Counted from the first letter of the stretch, positions 9,761 through 20,485 are shown. The stretch is 22,377 nt of DNA from Silene noctiflora (GCA_009801015.1 VHZZ01000238.1:154466-176842), one strand, 5' to 3'. Translations and numbers: made by a program. The notes: generated from the letters alone by a model not told the origin.

Positions 9761-9770
9761 TTTATAATAT
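9761..9770 (-). promoter_or_regulatory. Candidate TATA box of LEA14
   Basis: On the minus strand ATATTATAAAACCC lies about 95-105 bases before the ATG at 9665, in a normal range for a plant TATA box. No clear ABRE (ACGTGG/T) was found just upstream. Confidence 0.45.
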
Positions 9771-9843
9771 TTGGGAATTGACCATATATCATTCATTCAT
9801 TTGTGATATGGAATATGCTTATGGCCTATGGGCTATGGCAAAA

Positions 9844-10266
9844 TTAAACCCACCGGAATAACCTTACCCGACACGCGAGCTTGGCCCGAACCCCACCCGA
9901 ATTAACCCGACCTAAATATTTATTGGTTTTTTTTGTGTTGACCAGAAGTATCCACTACCGACAGTGAGAGCAATCTCCTTCGGATACTGAAGGCAATTTA
10001 ATGGGTTGACCCCTCCCAAGTTTGGTTTTTTCATTCGCAAGAGTTAGGAATCGAACCCCTAACCACTTATTTAAGAGATCTCGGCCCGATCCAAAAATAT
10101 TTATTGTTGTCAACTTATTTTTATCAAAATAAATAACTTGATAATAATTGTCCCAAAAATTACCCGGCCCGACTCTATCTGACTCAACTCTTACAAAACC
10201 GAAACTGACCTGATCCGAATAAACTCGACCGGAATTCAATCCGGTTGACCCGTGTGACAGGTCTAA
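9844..10266. repeat. CCCGA-rich dispersed repeat
   Basis: Phrases such as AACCCACC, CCCGAACCCCACCCG, AACCCGACCT, GACCTGATCCGA and GGTTGACCCGTGTGACAGG are strewn through this stretch, which ends in ACAGGTCTA. This is the well-known look of degenerate CGGGT/ACCCG repeats in plant genomes. A 94-codon frame on the minus strand is only a reading of the repeat. No clear left terminus is seen. Confidence 0.5.
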
Positions 10267-10817
10267 AATGGTCCAACTAGTTACGACATACCATTATTTA
10301 AAAACTTATGTTTATAACGAGTATACATGTGTTTATCGTTAAACGTGATCATTCTTTTTCAAAACTATGCAAGATTTGAAGACCCTTTGTGAATAATAAA
10401 AGGTTATATAATGAAACAATGTATAATAGAGGATGATGTGCAGAAGTGGAACAGATTATGTTTAAAGACCATTTTTCAATTTCTATGGAGTTATATCGGA
10501 TCAAATATAACATATCTAAAATGTCAAATAACTTTATATTAATAAACTAATCCATTGGATCAAAATTATATAAATTGTAATACTCTTACAAAACATAAAT
10601 CTTTTATTTGTTTTTGTTCAAATTTTACAAAGAAGCAAACGTATGACATTTATGTCACACCAATCACTTGCAAGCGAATTAATAAACACACACACACGAG
10701 TCACGAGCACAAATTAATTTCATGATTGGCATACAACACACAATATCTAACTCATGCCCGAAGAAGCCATATACCCAAACCCTTAAAACTCGAATCAAAT
10801 ATATTCAAGCATAGTAC
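10267..10817. other. Intergenic, includes probable 3' UTR of the small proline-rich gene
   Basis: AT-rich DNA with no coding frame. A short CA run lies at about 10,684-10,697. On the minus strand an AATAAA occurs at about 10,603-10,608, some 210 bases beyond the stop at 10,818, and could serve as its poly(A) signal. Confidence 0.4.
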
Positions 10818-11093
10818 TTAGTCGCTCGGTGGCCTGGGGGTGTAAGATTGACGAGGAGGAGGAGGAGGTGGAGTGTAGAATGGTGGTTGCGATGGCACGG
10901 GTTGGCCATGATGAACCTGGTATCGTGGTGGAGGTTGAGGTTGAGGTTTGGGTACGGAATGGACGTGAAGTTGAGGTTGAGATTGTTGTTTAGCCTTTTC
11001 TTTTTTATCTTGTTCAACGCACCACCATATCAAAATTCCTACTAATACCAATACTATTAAGGGCGGCACAGTAAATAATATTACCGTTGCCAT
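10818..11093 (-). CDS. Small membrane-anchored proline-rich protein (91 aa, single exon)
   Basis: The protein opens with a hydrophobic segment (about residues 3-25, TVILFTVPPLIVLVLVGILIWWCV) and then a basic cluster (DKKEKAK). The rest is Gln/Pro/His-rich: KPQPQPQPPPR, then PPFYTPPPPPPRQ and a Pro-rich end. This predicts one transmembrane helix or uncleaved signal anchor with a disordered tail, probably on the cytosolic side by the positive-inside rule. A good TATA box lies about 95 bases upstream, which supports a real gene. I do not recognise a named family. Proline-rich composition makes chance open frames likelier, but the hydrophobic start plus TATA argue against chance. Confidence 0.6.
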   Translation of the reverse strand: MATVILFTVPPLIVLVLVGILIWWCVEQDKKEKAKQQSQPQLHVHSVPKPQPQPPPRYQVHHGQPVPSQPPFYTPPPPPPRQSYTPRPPSD

Positions 11094-11186
11094 TTTCTAT
11101 TTTCTTCCCAATTACTGTACTAAAGAAATTATCAGAGATTTAAAAATGTCGTTGGAATTCTAAGAGAAGAGATGAATGCTTGTGAA

Positions 11187-11193
11187 CTTTATA
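11187..11193 (-). promoter_or_regulatory. TATA box of the small proline-rich gene
   Basis: Minus-strand GTGTATAAAGTTCAC contains a canonical TATAAAG about 95 bases before the ATG at 11,093. Confidence 0.55.
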
Positions 11194-11424
11194 CACGAAG
11201 ATGGACGTTGGAATTTTTCATTATCGTGTAAGTGTGTATTTTAAATTCTACAAAATTGCTTGGTCCTCCAATTCTTTTGATTGATTTATTTCGATAGCAT
11301 AATGGTCTCCAAATAGTTTGTGAGTTTTTAAGGTATTTAGCTTTGGATTGCATGGATACAAAATTACGAGTAATATTTTACTATTGTACAGTCGGAATTG
11401 GTCAAATATTAACGAGTGAATCTC

Positions 11425-11977
11425 ATATAAAATAATTTTATATTAATGTAAAATCGTATGTAAAAATCCTCGACGTCCATTTTATCGAAAAATGGTAGTT
11501 GACAAAAGTTATTATAGTGAACTTGTTTAGGTTTTAGGCTCTGTTTGGCAAAACTAACTGAACAGGTAGATGAAACCTGAAAAACTAACTGATAAGGTAG
11601 TTGAAAATTAGGAACTGATAAGGTAGCTGATTATATAAAACAATGTTTGGCAAACTAACTNAAAAGGTAACTGATTTTGATGAAATTACGTAAAAGGATN
11701 TGATAATTATTTANTAATATAGATTTAAGGGGTAAAAAAGGAAAATCAAACTAAATCAGGTACCTGAAATCTCAAATGCTACTCTAGGTAGCATTTCATT
11801 TCAGGTAGCTTATTTGGTTAAATAAGCTACTTGCCAAACGGTTAAAAACAAATAAGGTACCTGAAATTGTGGTCAAATAAGCTACTTTGACCAAATCAGG
11901 TATCTGAAATGGCTTGCTAAACAGAGCCTAAATATTGCCTGATTTTACACTAACATCTGTGTAAAATTATTTTATAT
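11425..11977. repeat. Older foldback element split by MITE copy 2
   Basis: ATATAAAATAATTTTA (11425-11440) has its perfect 16-base complement at 11962-11977. Further in, TTAATGTAAAATC pairs with GATTTTACACTAA. The MITE at 11,537-11,928 sits between the arms, so the host element would be about 160 bp before the insertion. AT-rich arms carry some risk of chance pairing. Confidence 0.5.
11537..11928. mobile_element. Tourist/PIF-Harbinger-like MITE, copy 2
   Basis: A 392-bp element with ends GGCTCTGTTTGGCAAAA and complement GGCTCTGTTTAGCAAGCC. It is very close to the element at 977-1,405 along its length, in the same orientation. It has one rather than three of the 19-base units near the left end. 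Flanks read TTA on the left and TAA on the right, so the target duplication is not exact. Three N bases (11661, 11700, 11714) mark low-quality positions. Confidence 0.8.
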
Positions 11978-12935
11978 AACAATTATTGAATATAGCGAGT
12001 TACTATTATTTGGAAGGCATTACCTCTGAATCGAAACCAAATCATATTATCCATCTATAAGTCTAATACTAACAGGTCTCCGGGACTCCGTTTTAAGTCT
12101 CGACCTCATGTAATATGTAATTATATTGACCCGATGTTTAGACGTACGCCATTAAAGTAGTATATATAGGAGTAGAAAGCATGGTTAGAAAAATGATATG
12201 GTGTACTGTTGCCGTACTGGCGATAGTGCTAGATAAAGTTTCGGTTGAAATGGCCCAGGTGCCTTACAATTTTGTAAGAAATTAATTCAATTAGATCGAG
12301 TAATATTCAAATACAAGACGAATTCTCTCATGATTGATTCTAAAAAGAACAGATCAGAAACCAGTTGCAGAAAATGATAGGGTACCAATTGCAGAAATAA
12401 TTAAAATGATAGGGTGAGGTTTATTTCTAAAACAAATACGAGTATTTACGTACTACGTCTAAGATAGTTTTGTAATTTTTTTTTTCTTTCTTTTTTGGTA
12501 AAGAAATTAGGTTGATTTCCTCGAGTAGGACTAACATTTGACATATTTTATCCTTTCTAATGGAGAAGGAGACTGAAAGTCAATCGTCATCGAAGATGAA
12601 GGGCTAGAATGTCTCAAATTGCCAATAAAGTTATCTAATTCATGAGTAAGGATTCCCTCCATTTCCTCACAAGAAAAAGAAATGGAGATGCATTACCTTT
12701 TAATGGTCGGATTTATTCTAGATAGATCTAGTAGTTGTAATATACTCGAAGACATAAAAAGAGTAGAAGCAACAATCCTAAATTCTTCGACTAATTGTTA
12801 ATCGTGAGACTTAATTCTATTTTCACATCTAATTAGGTTTTCCCCTCTTCTAGAAAATCATTATTAGATATCGTGAATTTGTTTAGAAAACTTCTTATCA
12901 AGTGTTTTATAAAAACTCTTTCAAAATTACTAAAA
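11978..12935. other. Intergenic, AT-rich, no gene seen
   Basis: No frame with protein-like features, no tRNA-like structure and no clear inverted ends were found. AT content is high and homopolymer runs are common (for example the T/C run near 12,476-12,496). Confidence 0.4.
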
Positions 12936-13304
12936 ATTGCCCCTAAATTACTCATCTCGCCCCTAAAATTTGTTTTTTATTCCAATTTTGCCCTTCCCTA
13001 GAAAACATGTAGTTAAAGTAAACTTTATGTATTTTATTAAAACCGTGTCATAAATTTTAGACTGTCTCGGTTTTTTAAATTGTTATCGTTTCGTTTATAG
13101 ATAAAATACGTATACCGAGACGATAAGATATCTAGATTGAATTTTTTTTATTGTTGGTTATTCATGTTAAACCTAAAAACTCGGTTTTCCATTATTATTT
13201 TGGTACGATATAATCCGTAATAAATCAACTTGTATGTACGATATAATTTTCGTTATGACGTAATTCAGTGTGTATTAGGTAAAGTTACGTATTTAATGTA
13301 ATCG

Positions 13305-13502
13305 GCCTAGATCTCTCGTGACAAACACACAAAATAGGCCTGGTAAGTTTCGTGTGAAAATGACGAAACTGACTGGGCTTTTTCATGTAACAAACACGAA
13401 ATGGGTCTGCTCCTCTCGTGTTAATGTCACGAAAGTACTTGAGCTGTTTCGCGATTAGTGCGCGAGATGGGCCTGAGTCTTTCGCATATGTCACACGAAA
13501 CT
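13305..13502. repeat. TTTCGTG tandem repeat, three units of 66-72 bp
   Basis: Two alternating half-units recur. One starts GCCTAG/GCTTTT/GCTGTT (13305, 13377, 13443) and ends CGAAATGG or similar. The other starts GCCTGG/GTCTGC/GCCTGA (13338, 13405, 13471) and carries CTCGTG or TTTCGTG followed by CACGAAAC-like ends. Each unit holds TTTCGTG and its complement, so it can form hairpins. Copies are well diverged. Confidence 0.6.
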
Positions 13503-13695
13503 AATATTAAACGAATTAAAAAAAATCCTCCATCTTCTTCGTTCGTGATTTTTGGGTTTTCGATTTTTTTTTCCAGTAAAAAATATACACAACAATACCG
13601 GAATTTAACCAAAATCAAATCCTATTTTGGCTCTAATAATCAACATACGAATCTGTTATGATTTTTTTTGTAATAAAAAAATTAAGTGTTGTTGG

Positions 13696-14054
13696 CAGGG
13701 GCGGACCCAGGATTTTAGCAAAAACGTATTCGGTATATATTTTGAATTCCCCCCTAAAACTAGTATGGTATAAAGTTAAAATGGAAAAATATTAGTTTGA
13801 CTAATTATTTAACCTAATTATTGATACTCCGTATTCTACCAATTCATGGACTATACAACCAGTTGTAAAAGTTGTACGGCGTAGAATCTGAGCTTTGTAA
13901 TAAAGTATCTGAGTTTTATGTTAAAGAATATGAGCTTTATTAGAAAGTATCTGATCTCATTCATTTACACATTAAAAATATGAACTTTGCAAAATTTATT
14001 TCTAAAATTTCATGGTGGACACCTGCCCACCCAGGCCCCCTAGGTCCGCCCATG
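13696..14054. mobile_element. hAT-type MITE with 8-bp target duplication
   Basis: A 359-bp element starts CAGGGGCGGACCCAGG and ends with the complement of CATGGGCGGACCTAGG. It is flanked on both sides by a perfect GTTGTTGG (13688-13695 and 14055-14062). An 8-bp duplication and ends starting CA-GGG are hallmarks of the hAT superfamily. It has no coding capacity. The perfect duplication suggests a fairly recent insertion. Confidence 0.85.
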
Positions 14055-14430
14055 GTTGTTGGGAGGGTAGATGGATTTGATTTAGTTTTGAATTTTAAAA
14101 TGTAAGACGGGTTTAAAGCGTTTTTAATAAAAAACGAAAATAAATCTCAAAATATTATAAAAATACACGAGGTTTTAAGCAAGGGCAAAACGGTAATTTA
14201 TAGGGACGAGATGAGTAAAACTAGGTTGGTGTTTAGCAAACCCCGTCGTAATCCGCAAATCTACGAAAAAAATCGTTTTTACTGGGTGAATTTTAGTGAC
14301 ACATCGTGAACAACGTAATTAAATTTGTCTATTGGAAAAAAACATAAAGTTACACAACATCCGAAGAACAGAACACCTGACACTTCTATCTAGAAACTCA
14401 ACAACCAAATTCCCTGTCTACCTACCTCCA

Positions 14431-17400
14431 ATGGCCACCATCGGCGCCACCCTCCGCCGCACCATCCGCCTTAACCACCTCATCAAAAATTTCAGCAACA
14501 TCCCGGAAAACACCGTATACGGTGGCCCAAAACCGCAAAACCCAGACCAACGTGTAACCCTGGCCCACCTCCGTCAAAAACACAAGAGAAAAGAGCCAAT
14601 TACAATGGTGACAGCCTACGATTACCCATCTGCGGTTCACCTTGATTCCGCCGGTATCGATATCTGTCTGGTAGGAGATTCTGCGGCTATGGTTGTCCAT
14701 GGACATGATACCACATTGCCTATTACCGTTGATGAAATGCTTGTTCATTGTCGTGCTGTTGCTCGTGGCGCTTCGAGACCGCTTCTTGTTGGTGATCTTC
14801 CTTTTGGTTCTTATGAATCCGGTGCTTCTCAGGTTAAATTTTGAATTGGGTGATCAATTTTCTCTTTTACTTTTTATATTGTTTGGGACGAGTATTGTAA
14901 TTAAAGGTAAACAAATGATTGGGATGGAGAAAGTAATTAAAAACTTGGTCTGCATGTGTCATGTGTGTATATTGTGGACTTGTGGTTTGTTTTTTTTCGC
15001 TGTGATCTTTCTGTTTGACTTTTAAGACTTTCTTGTTGTTTGACTTGTCGTAGTGGCGTAGCCAGAATTTGTAGTTAGGGAGCGGAAAAATTTCAGGGGA
15101 GACATAATGGTTAAGGTAAACAAAAATAATCGGAAATTTTAACCAAAAATTCTAAAATTTCATTATCCATGACTCCATGAGGAACACCCATGCTAATCCT
15201 TGGCTCTGCTACTGAATGGAGGGAGTAATTTATTTGAATATACAGTTGAAATTTATAATTTCTTATCAATTTTGATTTTGGTGTTTGGTAACTCTGTGAT
15301 CAATTTTGCGAAAAGCTGGGCTTAACTGTAACTATTGTTGTATCTGTGTTCAGTTTCGCAATTGCTGATCTTATGAGCGAATTTTTGTTATGTCTGTGAC
15401 TCTGTATAGTGTGAGGTTGTGTGCATATAACATTTGCAAACTTGCGTTTCTGAGACAAATAAACATGGATGTAAGTTGCCTTTTCGCAGAATGGTGAAGT
15501 TGAATGTCATTCTAGAGTCTAGACAATAGGCGAAACACACCATTGCCCTGGTGTCTTGGAAACTCTCACCACAAGCGTGCTGAGGGTGTCTATTTAAGCA
15601 TAAAAAACAAAATTGAAGACATAGAAAATGCATCACAGATCGCAAGAGTTACTGCTAACTTGCAGTAAAAGAAGGGCAGATAATTATATGTTGTTTTGAA
15701 TGAAAAACTGCATCTTGAGATTGTTGACATTCTTGTTGGTGTAATTTGAATATTTGATTGATTTTGAATGGCAAAGTTCAGCTACCAATATGTGTGATTA
15801 TTCATGATTGGACAGTCTGAATGATGAGCAGGCAGTCGACACAGCAGTCAGGATTTTGAAAGAGGGAGGAATGGATTCCATTAAATTAGAGGGAGGAGCA
15901 CCTTCTAGAATAACAGCGGCAAAAGCGATTGTGGAAGCTGGAATTGCAGTGATGGGGCATGTCGGGTTGACTCCTCAAGCTATCAGCGTTCTTGGTGGAT
16001 TTAGACCTCAGGGGAGAAACGTCTCCAGCGCAGTTAATGTACGCCTTCTTTTGTACAGTCTTTAGTTTCAGATATTGAGGTTTACTTGGACAGTTGGACC
16101 CTCCTGTTTCCAATGTAGTCTTACAAGTATGAGATTGACCCGTCTCATGATATTGGGTGTAGCTGGGTGTAGACTATAGTTTATTTGAGTTAGTCTAATA
16201 TTATATTCGCATGAGACCGTTTCACATGAGATCAATGGTGGGATAATTGGAAGTTGTGTTCTTACTAATGGGGAGTTAAGCATCACTTATACTTAGTTTC
16301 CGTCTTTGAACCAACATGAAGATACTATAATCTTTGCTAGAGCTGAATCGGAATATTGTGCAGGTTGTGGAGACTGCACTTGCATTGCAAGAAGCTGGTT
16401 GTTTCTCAGTCGTCCTTGAATGTGTTCCACCACCAATTGCAGCAGCAGCAACATCTGCCTTGGGAATCCCTACCATTGGCATAGGAGCAGGACCTTTTTG
16501 TAGTGGACAGGTTTGGTTACTCTACTTCTCTTTCCCCAGTACCAAATATCTATCGGGTATTAGATAAAATGATCTAAGATGCATTAGTATTTTTGAGGTT
16601 TAAGAGATTGCTGTTTTCTATTTGATCACAGTGATCACACCATATTTTCCTTGTATAACTCCTCGGAATATTAGCTTTCTAGCGAGTGCTTATCCTTTGG
16701 CCCTGCTAGCCTCGGGTTTTTTTGTGCATACTGTCGTGAAATACTAGTTGAAACTTAATTGCTAAAAACCTGCATCAGACGGTTCATCATAAAATTATGG
16801 TCAAGACTTCTGAGTTTTATTAGACAAAAAAAAGGCGACTAAGAAACGAGAGTTGGACTTTAAGATAAAACATTTAACCTTCCCTTGCATTTTGTCGAAT
16901 TGTCGCTGTCTACTCTCTTTCTTGTCCTGAAAGCATATTGTTTTATATTGAAACTTGGTAGCCTTACGACAAGAGTCAAAACATCGTTGTCCTCTTTATG
17001 GAAACACAAATTCTCAAATGAGCCGAACTCATATTTTTCTGCTCTATTCACCCTCAAAATATCCATAACTAAATCAAATCTAACCTTTATCGACTTTATA
17101 TCTTTGTCTATGTCTGGCAGTCTCGCAAGGCACTAAATACTACTGTAATGATAATGTTTGCAGGTCTTAGTGTATCATGATCTACTGGGAATGATGCAAC
17201 ACCCGCATCATGCAAAGGTCAGATTTTTACATCCCGTGCTCTCATCTTGTGACTTCTTTCTCGAACATACAATTTACTTACAGGTTAGTTGTTTTTCATG
17301 TAATTCCTCAGGTCACGCCTAAATTCTGCAAGCAATACGCGCATGTGGGAGAGGTGATCAACAAGGCTCTTTCTGAGTACAAGGAAGAAGTGATAAGCGG

Positions 17401-17551
17401 CACGTTTCCGAGTCCTGCTCATAGCCCGTATAAGATCAGTGCCTCAGAAGTCGACAGTTTCTTGAAAGAGCTAGACCGAAGGGGTTTGACAGAGGCTGCT
17501 TCTGCTGCAGCTGATGCCGCTGAAAAGATGGAGAATGCTAAAAGCACCTGA
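14431..17551 (+). CDS. KPHMT1: 3-methyl-2-oxobutanoate (ketopantoate) hydroxymethyltransferase, five exons, 349 aa
   Basis: The enzyme adds a hydroxymethyl group from 5,10-methylene-THF to 2-oxoisovalerate to make ketopantoate, the first committed step to pantothenate (vitamin B5) and CoA; in plants it is mitochondrial. Exons: 14431-14832, 15832-16038, 16364-16510, 17164-17217, 17312-17551, all phase 0. Residues 1-25 ([20 protein letters not shown]) are basic and fit a mitochondrial presequence. The PanB fold follows, with VGDSAAMV (Asp83) and GDLPFGSYE (Asp122) for the metal, IKLEGG (Lys152, Glu154), GHVGLTPQ, and ECVPPP (Glu222, the base). Spacing agrees with Asp45, Asp84, Lys112, Glu114 and Glu181 of the E. 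coli enzyme. An in-frame ATG at 14332 would add 33 residues; I chose 14431 because the presequence-like part starts there. Confidence 0.95.
15052..15214. mobile_element. Degraded inverted-repeat MITE in KPHMT intron 1
   Basis: TAGTGGCGTAGCCAGAATTT on the left and the complement CAGTAGCAGAGCCAAGGATT on the right are inverted and about 160 bp apart. The GGCGTAGCCAGA phrase is a common end of old hAT-like elements in plants. No matching 8-bp target duplication is seen. It lies wholly within intron 1 (14833-15831). Confidence 0.45.
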
Positions 17552-17590
17552 TATAGTAATAGAGCCATCGGTACCTGGTAAGAGTTGAAT

Positions 17591-17596
17591 AATAAA
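17591..17596 (+). terminator. Candidate poly(A) signal of KPHMT
   Basis: AATAAA lies 40 bases after the TGA of the hydroxymethyltransferase gene, the usual type of near-upstream element for plant polyadenylation. Confidence 0.45.
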
Positions 17597-18690
17597 ATGC
17601 GGATTTTGTAAGAACTTGATCTGAGCAAATTCTCGGCTATTTTTCAGACAGCTATGAGCAATTTTTTCCATTTAGCTATTAAAGAGCAGCCTTTTTTACA
17701 AGATCAAACAAGTTTTTATTGTCAAAAATCACATGTTTTAACTTTTTTCCTTAAACCAGGCTTGAAACCGGCAATGCATATCATAAACAAAAGTTGATAG
17801 CTTTCACAGACAAAGTTATTAACTTCGGTTTTACTCCAGTGTTTAATACTTTTCGATGATAAATTCATCTTGTCTATTTAATATCGATGTCTTAAGAAAG
17901 TAATGTTCACATTGCTGCTCTTTTTACTTTCCTCTTCAAGAAGTCTAACATGTGAGAGGAGTACTAGTTTTGCAGTAGTGTAGTACTGTATAGCTCAGTT
18001 CAGGCAATTAGGCTTTTATTAACCCTACCAATTTTATTCCTCCCCTAAATTGAAAGAGGGATGGAACTCGGAAGATGGCGACCTGCGTGCCCTGCGTCAT
18101 TAAGATCACACAACTGTAACTGTACAAACCTTTCCATCTTAGACCAGTATGTAAATTCACATGTAACAGTCACTTCCCTACCATTTGACAATGATACAAC
18201 AACAAAACTGCAGACCGCCTTGAGAGACTCGCGTATATCGCAAAATGGGTTCAGATGCGCGCATCATTTTCCTGTCGATAACATATAGAAAGACTACTAC
18301 TGCATGAGGGAGAATAAAATGCGTGTCTGGAATTGCATTAGAAATAAAGTTTACTACTTTTTGTAAATAGTTCTATGAAATAACTTGCTCAAATTAACTT
18401 TTAACTCTATCAGCAAATGCAACAACCTCTACTTTTTTCCTCTACAAGACTTGGTTGAGATTCTTCCAACTATGTACTATGATGTTCTTTCTCTCTCAAA
18501 CTTTCACTGTAAATCTCCACTAACATACAAATCACAAGGTAATTGTGACCTTACACTCTTACAGAGATTCTGACAAATTGTGACCATTTCTCCAACCCAA
18601 AAAGCTGTAAAAACTGACCACACTAGAGTGGAGCAGGAGCATCATGTCCATTTACTGAAAAGTTAATCCCACCTACTGATAAGTAAAAAG
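17597..18690. other. Spacer between two converging genes
   Basis: This holds the 3' ends of the KPHMT (+) and WRKY (-) genes. No protein-like frame is seen: the 75-codon frame at 18,061-18,288 has no family features. No inverted-repeat element was found. Both transcripts probably end in here. Confidence 0.4.
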
Positions 18691-20431
18691 TCAAACCACA
18701 CCACCAGCGGCAGCGACAGTGGAAGCGGCAGCGGTTGTGGTGTTGCAACCATTAGCTAGATATGGAAACTCCGAGGATGTTGAGAAAAATTCTGAGAAAC
18801 AATCAGTATCGTCAATAACATCATCAATCTGATCAAACCCACCATAGAAGTCATCATTGAGCATCAAGTCAGAGAGCCCTTGTTTATCGTCTGTATTCGA
18901 TTCTGACCTTTCAGTCAAAGGGGAGAGGCTGGCAGCGGAGGGAGAAGCAGGTGGTGTACTGGTGGGCGTAAGAGGCTTCTGACGTGTACTTCCGGCAAGG
19001 GTGCTGCGGTGAGTGGGGAAAGGGTGGTTGTGGTCTGATGTGTAGGTGATTATGAACATCTTCGGATCGGATTTATTCCGTTCGACTTGTTTTCTTGCCA
19101 AACATCCCTTAGAACTGCTACATTTGTAGTATCCCCTGTTTTCCAACAAACAACCAGATTTATTCCACATACATAAATACTCCATAAACCGGTAACTTAC
19201 AAACTGTCGCAAGGGAGACCAACTGAATAAAACAAATAAACATTTCGTCTCGGTGGAATTCCATTAATAAATTAGTAACCTTAGACAACTTCTTCTTTTG
19301 TGTTTAAGATTCTAAGACTCTTCTTGAACAATTTAGTGATAGTGTGTGAATCTCTTTGCTTGATAAATAGAAAGAAAAAGTAGGTTTAAAGGACAAGTTC
19401 TTTCTATGCTTTAAAAAGCATGTTTAGGTGCTTTACAATATGCTAACACACAAAAATAATCTACTTTACTCCATAGATAATATACAATAATTTTCTTCAT
19501 CAAGAATCAAACAAAAATGAACACATAAACATGATATATAACGATTTACGAGTAAAAGACATGTTCGTCTATAAATAACTATTGAATCGAAAGAACGTTA
19601 GGATGATGTGTCAGAAGACTAACAAACATCATCCTCCAAGAATCAAACAAAAATGCACACATAAACATGATATTTCGAGTAAAAAACATACTCCGTCCAT
19701 TTATAAATAACTATTGAATCGAAAGAACATTAAAGGATGATGTGTCAAAAGACTAAGAAAGATCAATAATGTGTAAAAGACATAAACATGATTTAAAATC
19801 CCTTTCAATAAACATCATTTTGTAAATGGACTGCGAAAATGGGATAGAGAATACGCTCTCTCGAGAAACATTAAACTGACCTTGGATATGGAGAGCCCTT
19901 GATAGGTTTCTGACCATATTTTCTCCATGCCCATTTATCCGAAGATAACCCTTCACTAGGAACATGACACACCTTCTTCATCAATTTCTTCCTATATTTC
20001 AAAAATCAAATCAATACCCATTTAAATTCACACCATTTTAAACAATGGGTTCTAATCAAAATCCAATCTTTTTCACTTCAAATCAATAAAAAAAAAAATC
20101 AAAAAAAAAAAAAAGCAAACCTTTTTTTACTCCTTTGACTTTGAGAATTACTTCCAGTATTACTCAACGGCTTAACAACGCGTGAAACGGTAAATGCCGG
20201 CGTCGATGTAGAGCAAATCTCCTGATATCCGGTTGAAAACGGCGTCGTAGTAGATAAGGGATTGGAGAAGCCGAAAAGAGTTGAAGTTGGTGAGTAAGAG
20301 AATGGTGGTGGTGGTTGTTGCGGTTGTGGCGGTGGTGGTGGTAGTGGTGGTGAGGATGCGGTGGTTGATGCGGTGGTGGAAGAGCAACTTCTGACGATAG
20401 CTAGTAGGTCCCAATCATGAGGACCGTCCAT
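18691..20431 (-). CDS. WRKY transcription factor, group IIe (WRKY22/27-like), 288 aa
   Basis: WRKY factors bind W-boxes (TTGACC/T) in the nucleus, often in defence signalling; WRKY22/27/29 act downstream of MAP kinases in immunity. Exons on the minus strand: 20431-20121, 19991-19881, 19135-18691 (867 nt). The opening [11 protein letters not shown] is typical of the WRKY22/27 group. A Pro/Ser-rich stretch follows (about 17-60), then a basic patch QRSKKRKKLMKK. The WRKY domain has WRKYGQK at 126-132 and a C-X5-C-X23-H-X1-H zinc site (Cys146, Cys152, His176, His178). The intron splits the codon of Arg141 in YPR|GYY, the conserved intron site of group II/III WRKYs. The acidic segment [20 protein letters not shown] is a likely activation region. 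The downstream flank is the converging KPHMT gene. Confidence 0.93.
19501..19765. repeat. Two-unit tandem duplication (136 bp) in WRKY intron 2
   Basis: CAAGAATCAAACAAAAATG begins at 19501 and again at 19637. Both units go on through ACACATAAACATGATAT, then ATAAATAACTATTGAATCG and GGATGATGTGTCA. Small insertions differ, for example ACTCCGTCC only in unit two. Confidence 0.8.
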
Positions 20432-20485
20432 TTTGAGGGGAAAATGAAGGAAGAAGGTGACAAAGAGGGAAGAGGGTAAGGGGGG

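Larger units (their letters stand above)
12940..14250. mobile_element. Mutator-like non-autonomous element (composite)
   Basis: TTACTCATCTCGCCCCTAAA at the left (from 12948) and TTACTCATCTCGTCCCTATA read from the right (from 14218 on the minus strand) are inverted. In both arms they are followed by TTTTGCCCTT (about 12,986-12,995 and 14,181-14,190). This kind of long arm with CTCATCTCGCCCCTA is one I associate with plant Mutator-like elements. Outer ends and a 9-bp target duplication could not be fixed. Inside lie a tandem repeat (13,305-13,502) and a later hAT insertion (13,696-14,054). No transposase is present. Confidence 0.55.

Noticed and set aside
9955..10239. 94-codon minus-strand frame
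   Set aside because: It is a reading of the CCCGA-rich repeat.
14693..15025. 110-codon plus-strand frame overlapping KPHMT exon 1
   Set aside because: Shadow of exon 1 in another frame, running into the intron.
15214..15226. GGAGGGAGTA resembling a Stowaway right end in KPHMT intron 1
   Set aside because: No matching left end with CTCCCTCCGT was found within the intron.
18061..18288. 75-codon frame between the converging genes
   Set aside because: No family features and no promoter; probably 3' UTR or spacer.
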